In this document: positions 54,986-63,925 of the stretch, one piece after another
Position numbering within the stretch: the stretch's first letter is position 1
Layout: each line of letters begins with the position of its first letter
Assembly: GCA_020723285.1 (NCBI GenBank)
Contig: DYJE01000004.1
Location: 124,001-188,000 of the forward strand
Length of the DNA stretch: 64,000 nt
Reading direction: 5' to 3'
Origin: Desulforapulum autotrophicum
GTDB taxonomy: Bacteria > Desulfobacterota > Desulfobacteria > Desulfobacterales > Desulfolunaceae
Notes under the pieces: model-generated
The model's input: only the letters and a program-made list of their open reading frames with translations
Database searches by the model: none
What the model was told of the DNA's origin: nothing
Program-made: the position numbers and the translations under genes

Positions 54986-55016
54986 TGTCGTTTACAAAAT
55001 TAACTTGACGTTTAAA
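54986..55016. promoter_or_regulatory. Direct repeat upstream of the molybdate regulator
   Basis: GTCGTTTA and GACGTTTA are repeated in an AT-rich stretch 20-45 bases upstream of the regulator start, spaced about two helical turns. They are candidate half-sites for the HTH regulator itself. The remaining gap up to modA (55017-55327) is AT-rich with no gene; a GG-N10-GC match at 55258 is weak and rejected. Confidence 0.3.
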
Positions 55017-55327
55017 GCAATATTGTCTTATGGAATACCATGCAATGTGATTGGTATAAACTGCAATTTCGGGAAATCATAACCGAGTTTTTAACGCCGA
55101 TCAATAAAAAGATCCGGGGGATAGAGTCGAAAACAGGAGGGGGGTTCGCCGGGTTTGAGTGTTCTGCAAAACACATATTTGTCATAAGTTGTTTTTGATT
55201 GTGCAATAATGTTGGTTGTGGAATTTCAGGCCGGCCTGTTTTCAAGCGTCTTCATGTGGTCCGGATCATGCAAACATACAAGAATCGAAAGCTAATGTGT
55301 GATCAAAGTCATCGAAAGGAGTAAGCC

Positions 55328-56122
55328 ATGAAGCCCTGGATTAAAAAAATCACCTGTGCTCTGTCCGTCACGCTGTTCATCATGTTTATCGGATCTGCTG
55401 CCATGGCCGGAAGTCAGGTTGTCCGGATTTCCGCTGCCGCCAACCTCACCGACGCCCTCAAAAAGATCGGTGAACATTTCAACAAGGTCAAACCCGATGT
55501 TGAGCTCCAGTTCAACTTCGGGTCATCGGGAGCCCTGGCCAAGCAGATTGACAACGGGGCCCCGGCGGACCTTTTCTTTTCCGCCAACGCCAAATGGATG
55601 GACCATCTGGTGGCCGGCCGGAAAGTCGTCAAAGAGTCGGTCAGGGATATCACGGGCAACGCCCTGGTGGTGGTCAGTCTTAAAGCCAGGCCCTTATCTG
55701 ATATGAACGATATCGCCCGATTCGAAAAAATCGCCTTGGGCAGTCCCAAAAGCACTCCCGTGGGCGAATACACCGAAGAGGCCCTCAAAGCCGCCGGGCT
55801 TTACGAGTCCCTGGCAGCGGCCAGTAAGCTGGTCATGACCCAAGATGTACGCCAGGCCTTGCTTTACGCCGATCGTGGCGAGACGGATATCGCCTTTGTC
55901 TATAGAACAGACGCCCTTTTGGCCAAAAACGCGAAAATTGTTTACACCGTGCCTGAAAAACTCCACAAACCCATCGTGTCGAACATGGGGCTGACCGTTG
56001 CAGGTAACGCCAAGCCAGGAGCCAAGGCCTTTTATGACTTCATGGCTTCCAAGGACGCCCGTTCTGTGCTGGAGTCTTACGGGTATGCAGTGTTGGCTGC
56101 CCCGTCTCCGGTGAAAAAATAA
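55328..56122 (+). CDS. modA: Molybdate ABC transporter, periplasmic binding protein ModA
   Basis: A 264-residue exported protein. Signal peptide (about 1-27, SVTLFIMFIGSAAMA), then the ModA fold: ISAAANLTDALKKIGEHF, FGSSGALAKQID, GAPADLFFSA and DVRQALLYADRGETDIAFVY carry the oxyanion-binding Ser and Thr/Tyr. It binds molybdate or tungstate. A good AAAGGAG precedes the start. First gene of modABC; together with the divergent regulator it forms a full import locus. Confidence 0.96.
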   Translation: MKPWIKKITCALSVTLFIMFIGSAAMAGSQVVRISAAANLTDALKKIGEHFNKVKPDVELQFNFGSSGALAKQIDNGAPADLFFSANAKWMDHLVAGRKVVKESVRDITGNALVVVSLKARPLSDMNDIARFEKIALGSPKSTPVGEYTEEALKAAGLYESLAAASKLVMTQDVRQALLYADRGETDIAFVYRTDALLAKNAKIVYTVPEKLHKPIVSNMGLTVAGNAKPGAKAFYDFMASKDARSVLESYGYAVLAAPSPVKK

Positions 56123-56138
56123 CGAGGGGCAGAAAACC

Positions 56139-56828
56139 ATGACCGCTTTATCTCCTCAGGATATCCATGCCGTGATTCTTTCCGTGAAGGTGGCGGTGGC
56201 TGCCACCCTGATTTCGGCGCCCCTGGGTTTCGCCGTGGCTTATGTGTTCGTGTACCTTCGCTTTCCGGGGAAGTCGATCCTGGAAGGGGTGATCAACCTG
56301 CCTCTTGTTCTTCCCCCGGTGGTGGTGGGCTACCTCCTCCTTATCACCCTGGGGCGGAGGGGCGTTTTCGGGCCACTCCTCGAACACCTTGGAATCCAGA
56401 TCGTTTTCACCCTGAAAGGCGCGGTACTGGCATCGGTGGTGGTGGGATTCCCTCTTCTGGTCCGATCCATAAGGATCGGCATGGAAACCATCGATCACGA
56501 CTATATCCGGGCGGCCCGGACTCTGGGGGCCGGCTGGTTCGACTCACTGTTCACCGTGATCCTTCCATTATCGGGCCGGGCACTTCTGGCCGGAATGAGT
56601 CTGATGTTCGCCCGGAGCCTGGGGGAATTCGGGGCCACCATCGTCCTTGCCGGAAACATCCCCAGCGTCACCCAGACCATTCCACTGGCCATTTACGACT
56701 ACACCAACACACCGGGTGGAGACGCCAGCGCGTTGGCGTTGTGTCTCGTTTCCGTGCTTCTTTCCTTTGCCGTGCTCATGCTGAGCGAGATGTCCGCGCG
56801 GTCATTGAAAAAAGGGAGGGACGCATGA
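56139..56828 (+). CDS. modB: Molybdate ABC transporter permease ModB
   Basis: A 229-residue inner-membrane permease with about five helices and the ABC EAA-type loop (ETIDHDYIRAARTLGAGWFDS, then the ILPLSGRALLAG segment). It passes molybdate from ModA through the membrane with ModC. It lies 16 bases after modA and overlaps modC by four bases (ATGA). Confidence 0.95.
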   Translation: MTALSPQDIHAVILSVKVAVAATLISAPLGFAVAYVFVYLRFPGKSILEGVINLPLVLPPVVVGYLLLITLGRRGVFGPLLEHLGIQIVFTLKGAVLASVVVGFPLLVRSIRIGMETIDHDYIRAARTLGAGWFDSLFTVILPLSGRALLAGMSLMFARSLGEFGATIVLAGNIPSVTQTIPLAIYDYTNTPGGDASALALCLVSVLLSFAVLMLSEMSARSLKKGRDA

Positions 56829-57880
56829 ACCTTGATGTGGATATCACGATGAAAAGGGGCGAGTTCCGGCTGTCGGCAGGATTCAGTGTTGTCGGTCAGC
56901 GGACCGGTGTTTTCGGGCCTTCGGGTAGCGGAAAGTCCACCCTGATGCTGGCCCTTGCAGGACTTGCCAGGCCCGATTCCGGGCATATCGTCCTTGACGG
57001 CCGGACCCTGTTCGACAGCCGGAAGCGAATCAACGTGACTCCGGAAAAACGACGGATCGGTGTGGTGTTCCAGCATGCGCACCTGTTTCCACACATGAGT
57101 GTGACGCGGAATCTGTTTTACGGATACAAACGGATTCCCGAAGCTGAAAGGAAAATATCACCGGACACCCTGATCGAGGTTCTCGGCATCAGCCATCTAC
57201 TGTCCAGGAACGTTTCGGGGCTTTCCGGAGGGGAGCGCCAGCGCGTGGCCCTGGGCCGGACCGTTCTCGCCAGTCCCCGGCTGATTCTCATGGATGAGCC
57301 GCTCACCGGTCTGGACCAGAACCTGAAATACCAGATCATTCCCTATCTCCTTCGGGTGCTGGACGAATTCGGCGTGCCCATGCTGTTCATCAGTCATTCC
57401 GTGAAGGAAATGCGGCTGATGACGGAAAACGTGCTTGTCTTTTCAAAGGGCCGTGTGGAGGACATTCTCCCCGTGGAAGATCTGGCACGAAAGAACATGG
57501 CTGCAGGAGACCATTCGTACACCAACATGATCACCGTGAAAGATCCCAGGCCCAGGAACGGTCTCTGGGAGTACCGCTGGGGTGATCATACTCTGATTCT
57601 GACAGAGCCGGGGTGTGAGGGTGATAACGTGTTTGAGCTGTCGGCCAAAGACATCATGCTGTTCAAACGCCACCCCGAAGCCTCCAGTGCCAGGAACCTT
57701 CTTTCCTGCTCTGTTTTGGGGACGTTCAATGTGGGCAACCGGCTGGGTGTGGAACTTGCCTGCGGGGGCGAAAGACTCGTCTGCCAGATCGTTCCGGAGG
57801 CCGCCGAGGAGATGGATATCCGGGCGGGGGGATCCGTGGTGGCCGCCATCAAGGCCACGGCCTTCGGGCGTGTTTTTTAG
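56825..57880 (+). CDS. modC: Molybdate ABC transporter ATPase ModC
   Basis: A 351-residue ATPase. Walker A is GPSGSGKST, the signature LSGGERQRVALGRTV and Walker B LILMDEPLTGLD; the C-terminal TOBE/Mop domain (about 285-350, SARNLLSCSVLGTF onward) binds molybdate as a regulatory site. The start at 56825 overlaps modB; the frame upstream of it is a shadow. It closes the modABC operon. The TOBE domain here is intact, in contrast to the truncated free molbindin nearby. Confidence 0.95.
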   Translation: MNLDVDITMKRGEFRLSAGFSVVGQRTGVFGPSGSGKSTLMLALAGLARPDSGHIVLDGRTLFDSRKRINVTPEKRRIGVVFQHAHLFPHMSVTRNLFYGYKRIPEAERKISPDTLIEVLGISHLLSRNVSGLSGGERQRVALGRTVLASPRLILMDEPLTGLDQNLKYQIIPYLLRVLDEFGVPMLFISHSVKEMRLMTENVLVFSKGRVEDILPVEDLARKNMAAGDHSYTNMITVKDPRPRNGLWEYRWGDHTLILTEPGCEGDNVFELSAKDIMLFKRHPEASSARNLLSCSVLGTFNVGNRLGVELACGGERLVCQIVPEAAEEMDIRAGGSVVAAIKATAFGRVF

Positions 57881-57898
57881 TTGGGCTTATATGTTATT

Positions 57899-59068
57899 TC
57901 AGAGAGGTCCGCGGCTTTCTTCATCAAGATCATGATACAACCGTTTGGTGCAATCGGGGCAGAGACCGTGGCTGAACTCGGCTTCGGTGTGGTTTGCGAT
58001 GTAGAGTTCGATCTGGTTCCAGTAGCCCTGGTCATCCCGTATTTTTTTGCATTCGCAGCAGATCGGAAGAATTCCCCGTAAAGTCTTGATCTCGTCAATG
58101 GCTTCTTTCAGCTTGTGAATGACCTTTTCCTTTTCCTTTTCCGCTTTTTCCCTTTCACGGATTTCCAGGGCCAGTTTTCTGTTCCAGAAGTAAAATGACG
58201 TCATGCCAAGGGCGGCAAGGCCGATCACCATCAGGACCCAGGTGACCACATCCCTGGGCCGGATTCCGAATTCGTAGCGGACGGAAAGCCAGCGCTGTCT
58301 GATTTCATGATGTTTTTCAGGGCTGATGGCGGCCAGGGCTTTGTTGAACAGGCTGACCAGTTCCGGCCAGTCTTTCCGGATGGCGATGGATAAATCGTAA
58401 TTCCCGTAGGGTGTGGGGGCTGCGATTTTCAGGTTGGTCAGCCCGTTTTTTTCAATGAGGTACGTTGCCGCAGCCAGATTTTCGATGGTGGCGTCGGCTC
58501 CGCCCGATGAAACGTCGCGCAGAGCTTCAAGGGGTTTGTCCACAAATCGGGGGACGACGGTCACACGATCCCTATTGAGCCAGTCGTATGTGGCAATTTT
58601 ACGGACCAAAGCCACGTTTTTGTGGTCCAGGTCGTCAATACCGCTGATAAACGGCCCGTCTTTCCGGCTGACAATGACCAGGGGGAAAGACAGGTGTGCG
58701 CTGGTGTAGGACAGGTATTTGGCCCGTTCCGGCGTGGCTGCGGCGCAGGTGAGAATGTCTATTTCTTTGTTTTCGACTTTTTTGAGCACGTCCGGCCAGG
58801 GACTTTTTTGAACCACCTCCACATGGAGACCGAGCATGTCGGCCATATGGAAAACATAGTCTGAAGCCATTCCCTTGAAGACACCGTCGTCATCGAAAAA
58901 CTGAAACGGTGGAAAGGCCTGAGGACCGCTGATCCGGATGGTTTTATGTCCGGCCAGCCATTCCCGTTCTTCGTCGGTGAGGGGAAGAGTTGACGCAGCG
59001 ACGGCGCTGGCGAAGGCCATGGCAAAGACAAGTGTCAGGGAAAAGCCTGTTCTGATTCTATGGTTCAT
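57899..59068 (-). CDS. SBP_bac_3 sensor-like protein with cytoplasmic Cys4 module
   Basis: A 389-residue protein. Signal peptide (1-24), periplasmic amino-acid-type binding domain (about 30-265: GPQAFPPFQFFDDDGVFKGM and PTPYGNYDLSIAIRKDWPEL), one membrane helix (about 275-298), a short coiled coil (about 300-330), then a compact C-terminal module with Cys337, Cys340, Cys370 and Cys373 (CCEC...CPDC) and the motif KKIRDDQGYWNQIE. The last part resembles a C-terminal module common in Desulfobacterota sensors, usually after PAS or receiver domains. There is no kinase or MCP domain, so the output is unknown. The stop is 18 bases from modC, convergent. Confidence 0.8.
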   Translation of the reverse strand: MNHRIRTGFSLTLVFAMAFASAVAASTLPLTDEEREWLAGHKTIRISGPQAFPPFQFFDDDGVFKGMASDYVFHMADMLGLHVEVVQKSPWPDVLKKVENKEIDILTCAAATPERAKYLSYTSAHLSFPLVIVSRKDGPFISGIDDLDHKNVALVRKIATYDWLNRDRVTVVPRFVDKPLEALRDVSSGGADATIENLAAATYLIEKNGLTNLKIAAPTPYGNYDLSIAIRKDWPELVSLFNKALAAISPEKHHEIRQRWLSVRYEFGIRPRDVVTWVLMVIGLAALGMTSFYFWNRKLALEIREREKAEKEKEKVIHKLKEAIDEIKTLRGILPICCECKKIRDDQGYWNQIELYIANHTEAEFSHGLCPDCTKRLYHDLDEESRGPL

Positions 59069-59109
59069 CTGATCCTGTGCAATGTGTTTTTAATCTCGTT
59101 TATCGCGCT

Positions 59110-59715
59110 TTATTCCTGAAAGATAAGGTTTTTTTGCTTTAAGAATTCCAGAATTTTTGAGACGGCTTCGTCGAAGGATTCCCGGTCGGACCGGATGACG
59201 ATATCCGCGTTCTCGGGGGGCTCGTAGGGTGATGAAATTCCCGTGAAATCCTTGATTTCACCCCGGAGCGCCCTGGCGTAGATGCCTTTGGGGTCCCTTG
59301 CGATGCATGTCTCAAGGGGGCAATCCACGAAAATTTCGACGAACCGGTCGTCTCCCATTCTGGTTTTCACGTTTTGCCGGTCGGCCCTGAACGGCGAGAT
59401 AAATGCGGTGAGCGCGATAATGCCGGCATCCACGAAGAGCCGCACCATTTCACCGATGCGCCGGATGTTTTCCACTCTGTCTTTTTCCGAAAATCCGAGA
59501 TCCCCGCAGAGACCGTGCCGCACGTTGTCGCCGTCGAACACATAGGTGGAGGCTCCCATGACGTAAAGTCGTTTTTCCACCATGTGGGATAAGGTGGATT
59601 TGCCCGATGCGGATAGTCCTGTAAACCAGAGTACCGCACCCTTGTGACCGTGGAGCTTTTCCCTGTCCTCGCGCTCGACCAGGGATTTGTGCCGAACCAC
59701 ATGGGGGCTGTTCAT
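59110..59715 (-). CDS. cysC: Adenylylsulfate (APS) kinase
   Basis: A 201-residue APS kinase that phosphorylates APS to PAPS. P-loop GLSASGKST (Gly33-Ser40 region), the APS-binding FISPFRADRQ motif, DFTGISSPYEPPENAD near the end. In a sulfate reducer APS is mainly reduced by AprAB; a separate kinase suggests a PAPS requirement for sulfonated molecules. No sulfate adenylyltransferase gene is adjacent. Single gene, start preceded by GAAAGG. Confidence 0.94.
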   Translation of the reverse strand: MNSPHVVRHKSLVEREDREKLHGHKGAVLWFTGLSASGKSTLSHMVEKRLYVMGASTYVFDGDNVRHGLCGDLGFSEKDRVENIRRIGEMVRLFVDAGIIALTAFISPFRADRQNVKTRMGDDRFVEIFVDCPLETCIARDPKGIYARALRGEIKDFTGISSPYEPPENADIVIRSDRESFDEAVSKILEFLKQKNLIFQE

Positions 59716-60027
59716 ACATGGCCTTTCAGTAAGAGGTCTGATGACAAAAAAGAAACAACGGCGAAGGGGGCTGTTCTTTCAGGGATTTATCTTTGCAGAA
59801 ATCCGGCATTTCATAAAGAGCTTTCTTGTTTTTTCTTGGTATCGGGTGAAAATATTCAAAAAAGAAATAAAACATAAATTCATAGACAAAAATGTATAAA
59901 TATAATGTACACGATTCAAATATGTATTTTGAAAATGATAGTTTCTGTGAGAGATAGACAGGATGAAATGAATTAAAGAGCATAATAACAGTGCGTTGAA
60001 AATGAACAGTGTTCGCTCTCAGGGAAA

Positions 60028-60043
60028 TGGCACATCGGTTGCA
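60028..60043 (+). promoter_or_regulatory. sigma-54 promoter of the nif operon
   Basis: TGGCAC, five bases, TTGCA, with the exact GG-N10-GC spacing, 145 bases before nifH. Nif promoters in proteobacteria are of this type and need an RpoN activator such as NifA. No perfect NifA site (TGT-N10-ACA) is found upstream; the nearest is TGT-N9-ACA at 59946-59960. The rest of the gap 59716-60187 is AT-rich (especially 59860-59940) with no convincing gene. Confidence 0.85.
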
Positions 60044-60175
60044 GTTAAGGAGGGCAAGTTCAAGCCACGGTGACATGACGTGGGCACGGTGGAGGATGTG
60101 GACCCCGACAAAAAAATGTCCACTTCAGTCCAAGGTGTCCACACGGTTCACCCAGACATAACAAACACAACGTGA

Positions 60176-61012
<837 letters not shown>

Positions 61013-61084
61013 TTGGGAAAACGACGGGGTAACCGCTCAAAAGGCCTTTCCTGTCAGTCGAGGGCCGTCGAGGGAAGGATGGGG

Positions 61085-61122
61085 GCATTTGTCGGGTTTC
61101 GTGCCTCAACCCGACCTACGAT
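61085..61122 (-). repeat. Dispersed palindromic repeat, copy D (nifH-nifI1 gap)
   Basis: TTTGTCGGGTTTCGTGCC followed by TCAACCCGACCTACG: a hairpin of about 9 bp (GTCGGGTT/AACCCGAC) in the 183-base gap after nifH. It matches copy C (63811) almost base for base in this half, but lacks the GATCC...AATCGGC part. It sits in the middle of an operon transcript, so it would form an RNA hairpin. Confidence 0.65.
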
Positions 61123-61195
61123 GACGGCAGAGCGGGAACGGTCAGGCAACATTTGAATCAATTAACAATGGCAATACAAACCGGAGGAAAAAAAC

Positions 61196-61552
61196 ATGAT
61201 CATGATTCGATCCATCGTCAGACCAGAAAAAGTGGACAACGTACTTTCCGCACTCATGGACGCGGGTTTCCCGGCAGTCACCCGCTATTCCGTCGTGGGA
61301 CGCGGCAAGCAGAGGGGCATCAAGATCGGTCAGATCACCTACGACGAGATTCCCAAGGAAATGCTTCTCATGGTGGTCAAAGACTCGGACAAGGACTACG
61401 TGGTGGAAACGGTGATGAAGGCCGCAAGAACCGGCGATAAAGGGGCTTTCGGCGACGGCAAGATCTTCATCAATCCTGTTTTCGAAGTGTACACCATCAG
61501 TTCCGGCATCAAGGAAATGGCCGGAGGCACTGTTGAAGAGGTGAAACTATGA
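61196..61552 (+). CDS. nifI1: NifI1, PII-family nitrogenase regulator
   Basis: A 118-residue PII-like protein. It begins IRSIVRPEKVDNVLSALMDA (PII beta1-alpha1) and has the T-loop region around VVGRGKQRGIKIGQ, then GDGKIFINPVFEVYTI at the end. With NifI2 it forms a complex that inhibits dinitrogenase when ammonium is present and is relieved by 2-oxoglutarate and ATP. The start has GGAGG. Its 3' end overlaps nifI2 by four bases. Confidence 0.94.
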   Translation: MIMIRSIVRPEKVDNVLSALMDAGFPAVTRYSVVGRGKQRGIKIGQITYDEIPKEMLLMVVKDSDKDYVVETVMKAARTGDKGAFGDGKIFINPVFEVYTISSGIKEMAGGTVEEVKL

Positions 61553-61929
61553 AAGAAGTCATGGCGGTCATACGGATGAACATGATGGGCAAAACCAAGG
61601 ACGCCCTGGCGGAAGCGGGTGTGGTTTCCATGCACGCCGTGGCCTGTCTTGGCAGGGGCAAGGGGCTTGTGAACCTCGCACTTCTGGAGGGCGCGGAAAA
61701 AGGCTACGAGGAAGCGGCCACCCAGCTGGGTCTCGGCGGAAAACTGATTCCCAAGCGCATGATCAGCATCATCGTGCCTGACAAGATGGTCAAGAAAGCC
61801 ATTGAGATCCTGATCAAGGTCAACAAGACCGGAAAATCCGGCGACGGGAAGATTTTCGTGATGCCGGTCACCGATTCCATAAGGATCAGGACAGGTGAGA
61901 CAGGGCAAGTCACCCTTGACGGCGCTTAA
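61549..61929 (+). CDS. nifI2: NifI2, PII-family nitrogenase regulator
   Basis: A 126-residue PII-like protein, partner of NifI1. It begins MKEVMAVIRMNMMGKTKDAL and ends GDGKIFVMPVTDSIRIRTGE, with the conserved CLGRGKG T-loop region. The four-base overlap with nifI1 gives coupled translation and probably equal amounts. Acts on NifDK by protein contact. A 190-base gap with a large hairpin follows before nifD. Confidence 0.94.
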   Translation: MKEVMAVIRMNMMGKTKDALAEAGVVSMHAVACLGRGKGLVNLALLEGAEKGYEEAATQLGLGGKLIPKRMISIIVPDKMVKKAIEILIKVNKTGKSGDGKIFVMPVTDSIRIRTGETGQVTLDGA

Positions 61930-61948
61930 CCAGGCAAGGGAACTGCAT

Positions 61949-62049
61949 ATTTTGACCTGATACGGCGTTCTCGGAATTTTTAAATCCTCAACGTAGCTCC
62001 GCTACGCCTCCGGTTTAAAAATTCCTGCGGCCTTGTCTCAGGCCAAAAT
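61949..62049 (+). other. Large imperfect hairpin between nifI2 and nifD
   Basis: ATTTTGACCTGA... at 61949 pairs imperfectly with ...TCAGGCCAAAAT ending at 62049; inner stems GGAATTTTTAAA (from 61973) with TTTAAAAATTCC (to about 62025) and CGTAGC with GCTACG at the tip. The arms meet over roughly 35 bp with mismatches. It lies in mid-operon between the regulator and structural genes. Similar CTACG-tip palindromes are seen dispersed in this phylum, so it may be a repeat element; it could also set the level of nifDK mRNA. Confidence 0.6.
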
Positions 62050-62119
62050 CTACAGTCCCTTCAGCGCAAAACGTAAGGGCTGAATATGAAAACCCATGAT
62101 GAGCGAAAAGGATAAAACC

Positions 62120-63766
62120 ATGGAATCAACGGCGGAAAACATCACATACAGCAAAGAGAGCATCGAAGAGCTGAAACAGGATATTCTGAAGAAATATCCC
62201 ACCAAGGTGGCTCGGAAGCGTGCGAAACAGATCATCATCAATAAAATAGACGAAGGCGACGCCGTCCCTGAAATCGGCGCGAACACACGGACCGTTCCCG
62301 GCATCCTCACCCAGCGCGGCTGCACCTATGCCGGTTGTAAGGGCGTTATCCTGGGACCCACCAGGGACCTGGTGAACATCGTCCACGGCCCCATCGGGTG
62401 CAGCTTCTACGCCTGGCTCACCCGGCGGAACCAGACGAGGCCGGTTGATGACAACGACGAAAACTTCATGACCTACTGTTTTTCAACGGACATGCAGGAC
62501 TCGGACATCGTGTTCGGCGGCGAGGGAAAACTCCGGCAGGCGGTCCAGGAAGCCTACGACCTGTTCCACCCGAAAGCCATCAGCATTTTCGCCACCTGCC
62601 CGGTGGGGCTCATCGGCGACGACATCCACCAGGTGGCCCGGGAGATGAAGGAAAAGCTCGGCATCAACGTGTTCGCGTTTTCCTGCGAGGGCTACAAGGG
62701 CGTGAGCCAGAGCGCGGGCCACCACATCGCCAACAACGGGATTTTCAAACACGTGGTGGGCGAGGACGACACGGTGAAAGAAGGGGAATACAAGATCAAC
62801 CTTCTGGGCGAGTACAACATCGGCGGCGACGGGTTCGAGATCGACCGGATTCTGGAAGAATGCGGCATCCAGGTGGTGTCCACCTTCAGCGGCAACTCCA
62901 CCTACGGCCAGTTCGCCAACTGCCACACGGCGGATTTGAACACCGTCATGTGCCACCGGTCCATCAACTATGTGGCGGAAATGATGGAAACGAAATTCGG
63001 GATTCCCTGGATCAAGATCAACTTCATCGGGGCCAAGTCCACGGCCAAGAGCCTTCGCAAGATCGCCGACTATTTCGGCGAGCAGAAACTGAAGGACAGG
63101 GTGGAGGAAGTCATCGCCCGGGAAATGCCGGAGGTGGAAAAAGTGATGATGGATGTGCGGAGCCGATGTGAAGGCAAGACTGCCATGATGTTCGTGGGCG
63201 GTTCAAGGGCCCATCACTACCAGGAGCTGTTCAATGAAATGGGCATGAAAACATTGTCCGCCGGTTACGAGTTCGCCCACCGCGACGACTACGAAGGCCG
63301 GAAAGTGTTGCCCACCATCAAGATCGACGCGGACAGCCGGAACATCGAGGAGCTTGAAGTGGAACAGGACCCGGCGCGATACAAACCCCGGAAGACCGAC
63401 GAACAGATGAAGGCTTTGGCAGACCAGGGGTACACCTTCAAGGACTACAAGGGCATGATGCCCGAGATGGAGGCGAACAGTCTGGTCATCGACGACATCA
63501 GCCATTACGAGACGGAACGGCTGATCGAATTCTACGAACCCGATATCGTCTGCGCGGGGATCAAGGAGAAATTCGTGGTCCAGAAAAGCGGCGTGCCCAT
63601 GAAACAGCTTCACAGCTACGACTCGGGCGGACCTTACGCCGGTTTCAGAGGGGCTGTCAATTTCTACAAGGAAATCGACCGGATGGTGAACAGCAAGGTG
63701 AAAACCTACCTGAAGGCGCCCTGGCAGAAGAATCCGGAACTTTCCGGACATTATGTGTGGGAATGA
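62120..63766 (+). CDS. nifD: Nitrogenase molybdenum-iron protein alpha chain NifD
   Basis: A 548-residue alpha subunit. P-cluster ligands Cys68 (RGCTYAGC), Cys94 (GPIGC) and Cys160 (TCPVGLIG); FeMo-co ligands Cys278 (VMCHRSIN) and His498 (KQLHSYDSGGPYAG); Gln and His of VSQSAGHH correspond to the active-site Gln191/His195 pair of A. vinelandii. The distance between Cys278 and His498 is about 53 residues longer than in A. vinelandii: an insert typical of group II/III enzymes. A second Cys73 occurs beside Cys68. The start at 62120 has AAAGGA upstream; in-frame ATGs at 62096 and 62099 are alternatives. Mo-type because the key ligands match NifD rather than AnfD/VnfD. Confidence 0.95.
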   Translation: MESTAENITYSKESIEELKQDILKKYPTKVARKRAKQIIINKIDEGDAVPEIGANTRTVPGILTQRGCTYAGCKGVILGPTRDLVNIVHGPIGCSFYAWLTRRNQTRPVDDNDENFMTYCFSTDMQDSDIVFGGEGKLRQAVQEAYDLFHPKAISIFATCPVGLIGDDIHQVAREMKEKLGINVFAFSCEGYKGVSQSAGHHIANNGIFKHVVGEDDTVKEGEYKINLLGEYNIGGDGFEIDRILEECGIQVVSTFSGNSTYGQFANCHTADLNTVMCHRSINYVAEMMETKFGIPWIKINFIGAKSTAKSLRKIADYFGEQKLKDRVEEVIAREMPEVEKVMMDVRSRCEGKTAMMFVGGSRAHHYQELFNEMGMKTLSAGYEFAHRDDYEGRKVLPTIKIDADSRNIEELEVEQDPARYKPRKTDEQMKALADQGYTFKDYKGMMPEMEANSLVIDDISHYETERLIEFYEPDIVCAGIKEKFVVQKSGVPMKQLHSYDSGGPYAGFRGAVNFYKEIDRMVNSKVKTYLKAPWQKNPELSGHYVWE

Positions 63767-63810
63767 TGGATGATGGCCCATACGACATCGGACGGAGCGT
63801 CGTGCGGGCT

Positions 63811-63870
63811 GCCGATTCTTTAAAGGATCGGGTCATGTGTCGGGTTTCGTGCCTCAACCCGACCTACGAT
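63811..63870 (-). repeat. Dispersed palindromic repeat, copy C (nifD-nifK gap)
   Basis: GCCGATTC, GGATCGGGTCATGTG, TCGGGTTTCGTGCC and TCAACCCGACCTACGAT: the full-length form on the minus strand, matching copy A at 19571. The hairpin lies between nifD and nifK within the transcript. Confidence 0.65.
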
Positions 63871-63925
63871 GGTGCGCGGCGGAAATCCGGGGCAAGTGCA
63901 TAATAGATACCATAAGGAGTGAACC

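Noticed and set aside
55257-55272. GG-N10-GC sigma-54-like match upstream of modA
   Set aside because: Key positions of the -24 (TGGTCC) and -12 (ATGC) boxes deviate; not strong enough.
54968-55327. Possible molybdenum-cofactor riboswitch upstream of modA
   Set aside because: No clear conserved helices or motifs were recognised, and the neighbouring binding-domain regulator provides a simpler control.
59946-59960. Possible NifA enhancer (TGT...ACA) upstream of nifH
   Set aside because: The spacing is nine bases, not ten, and no other copy is near; not called as a site.
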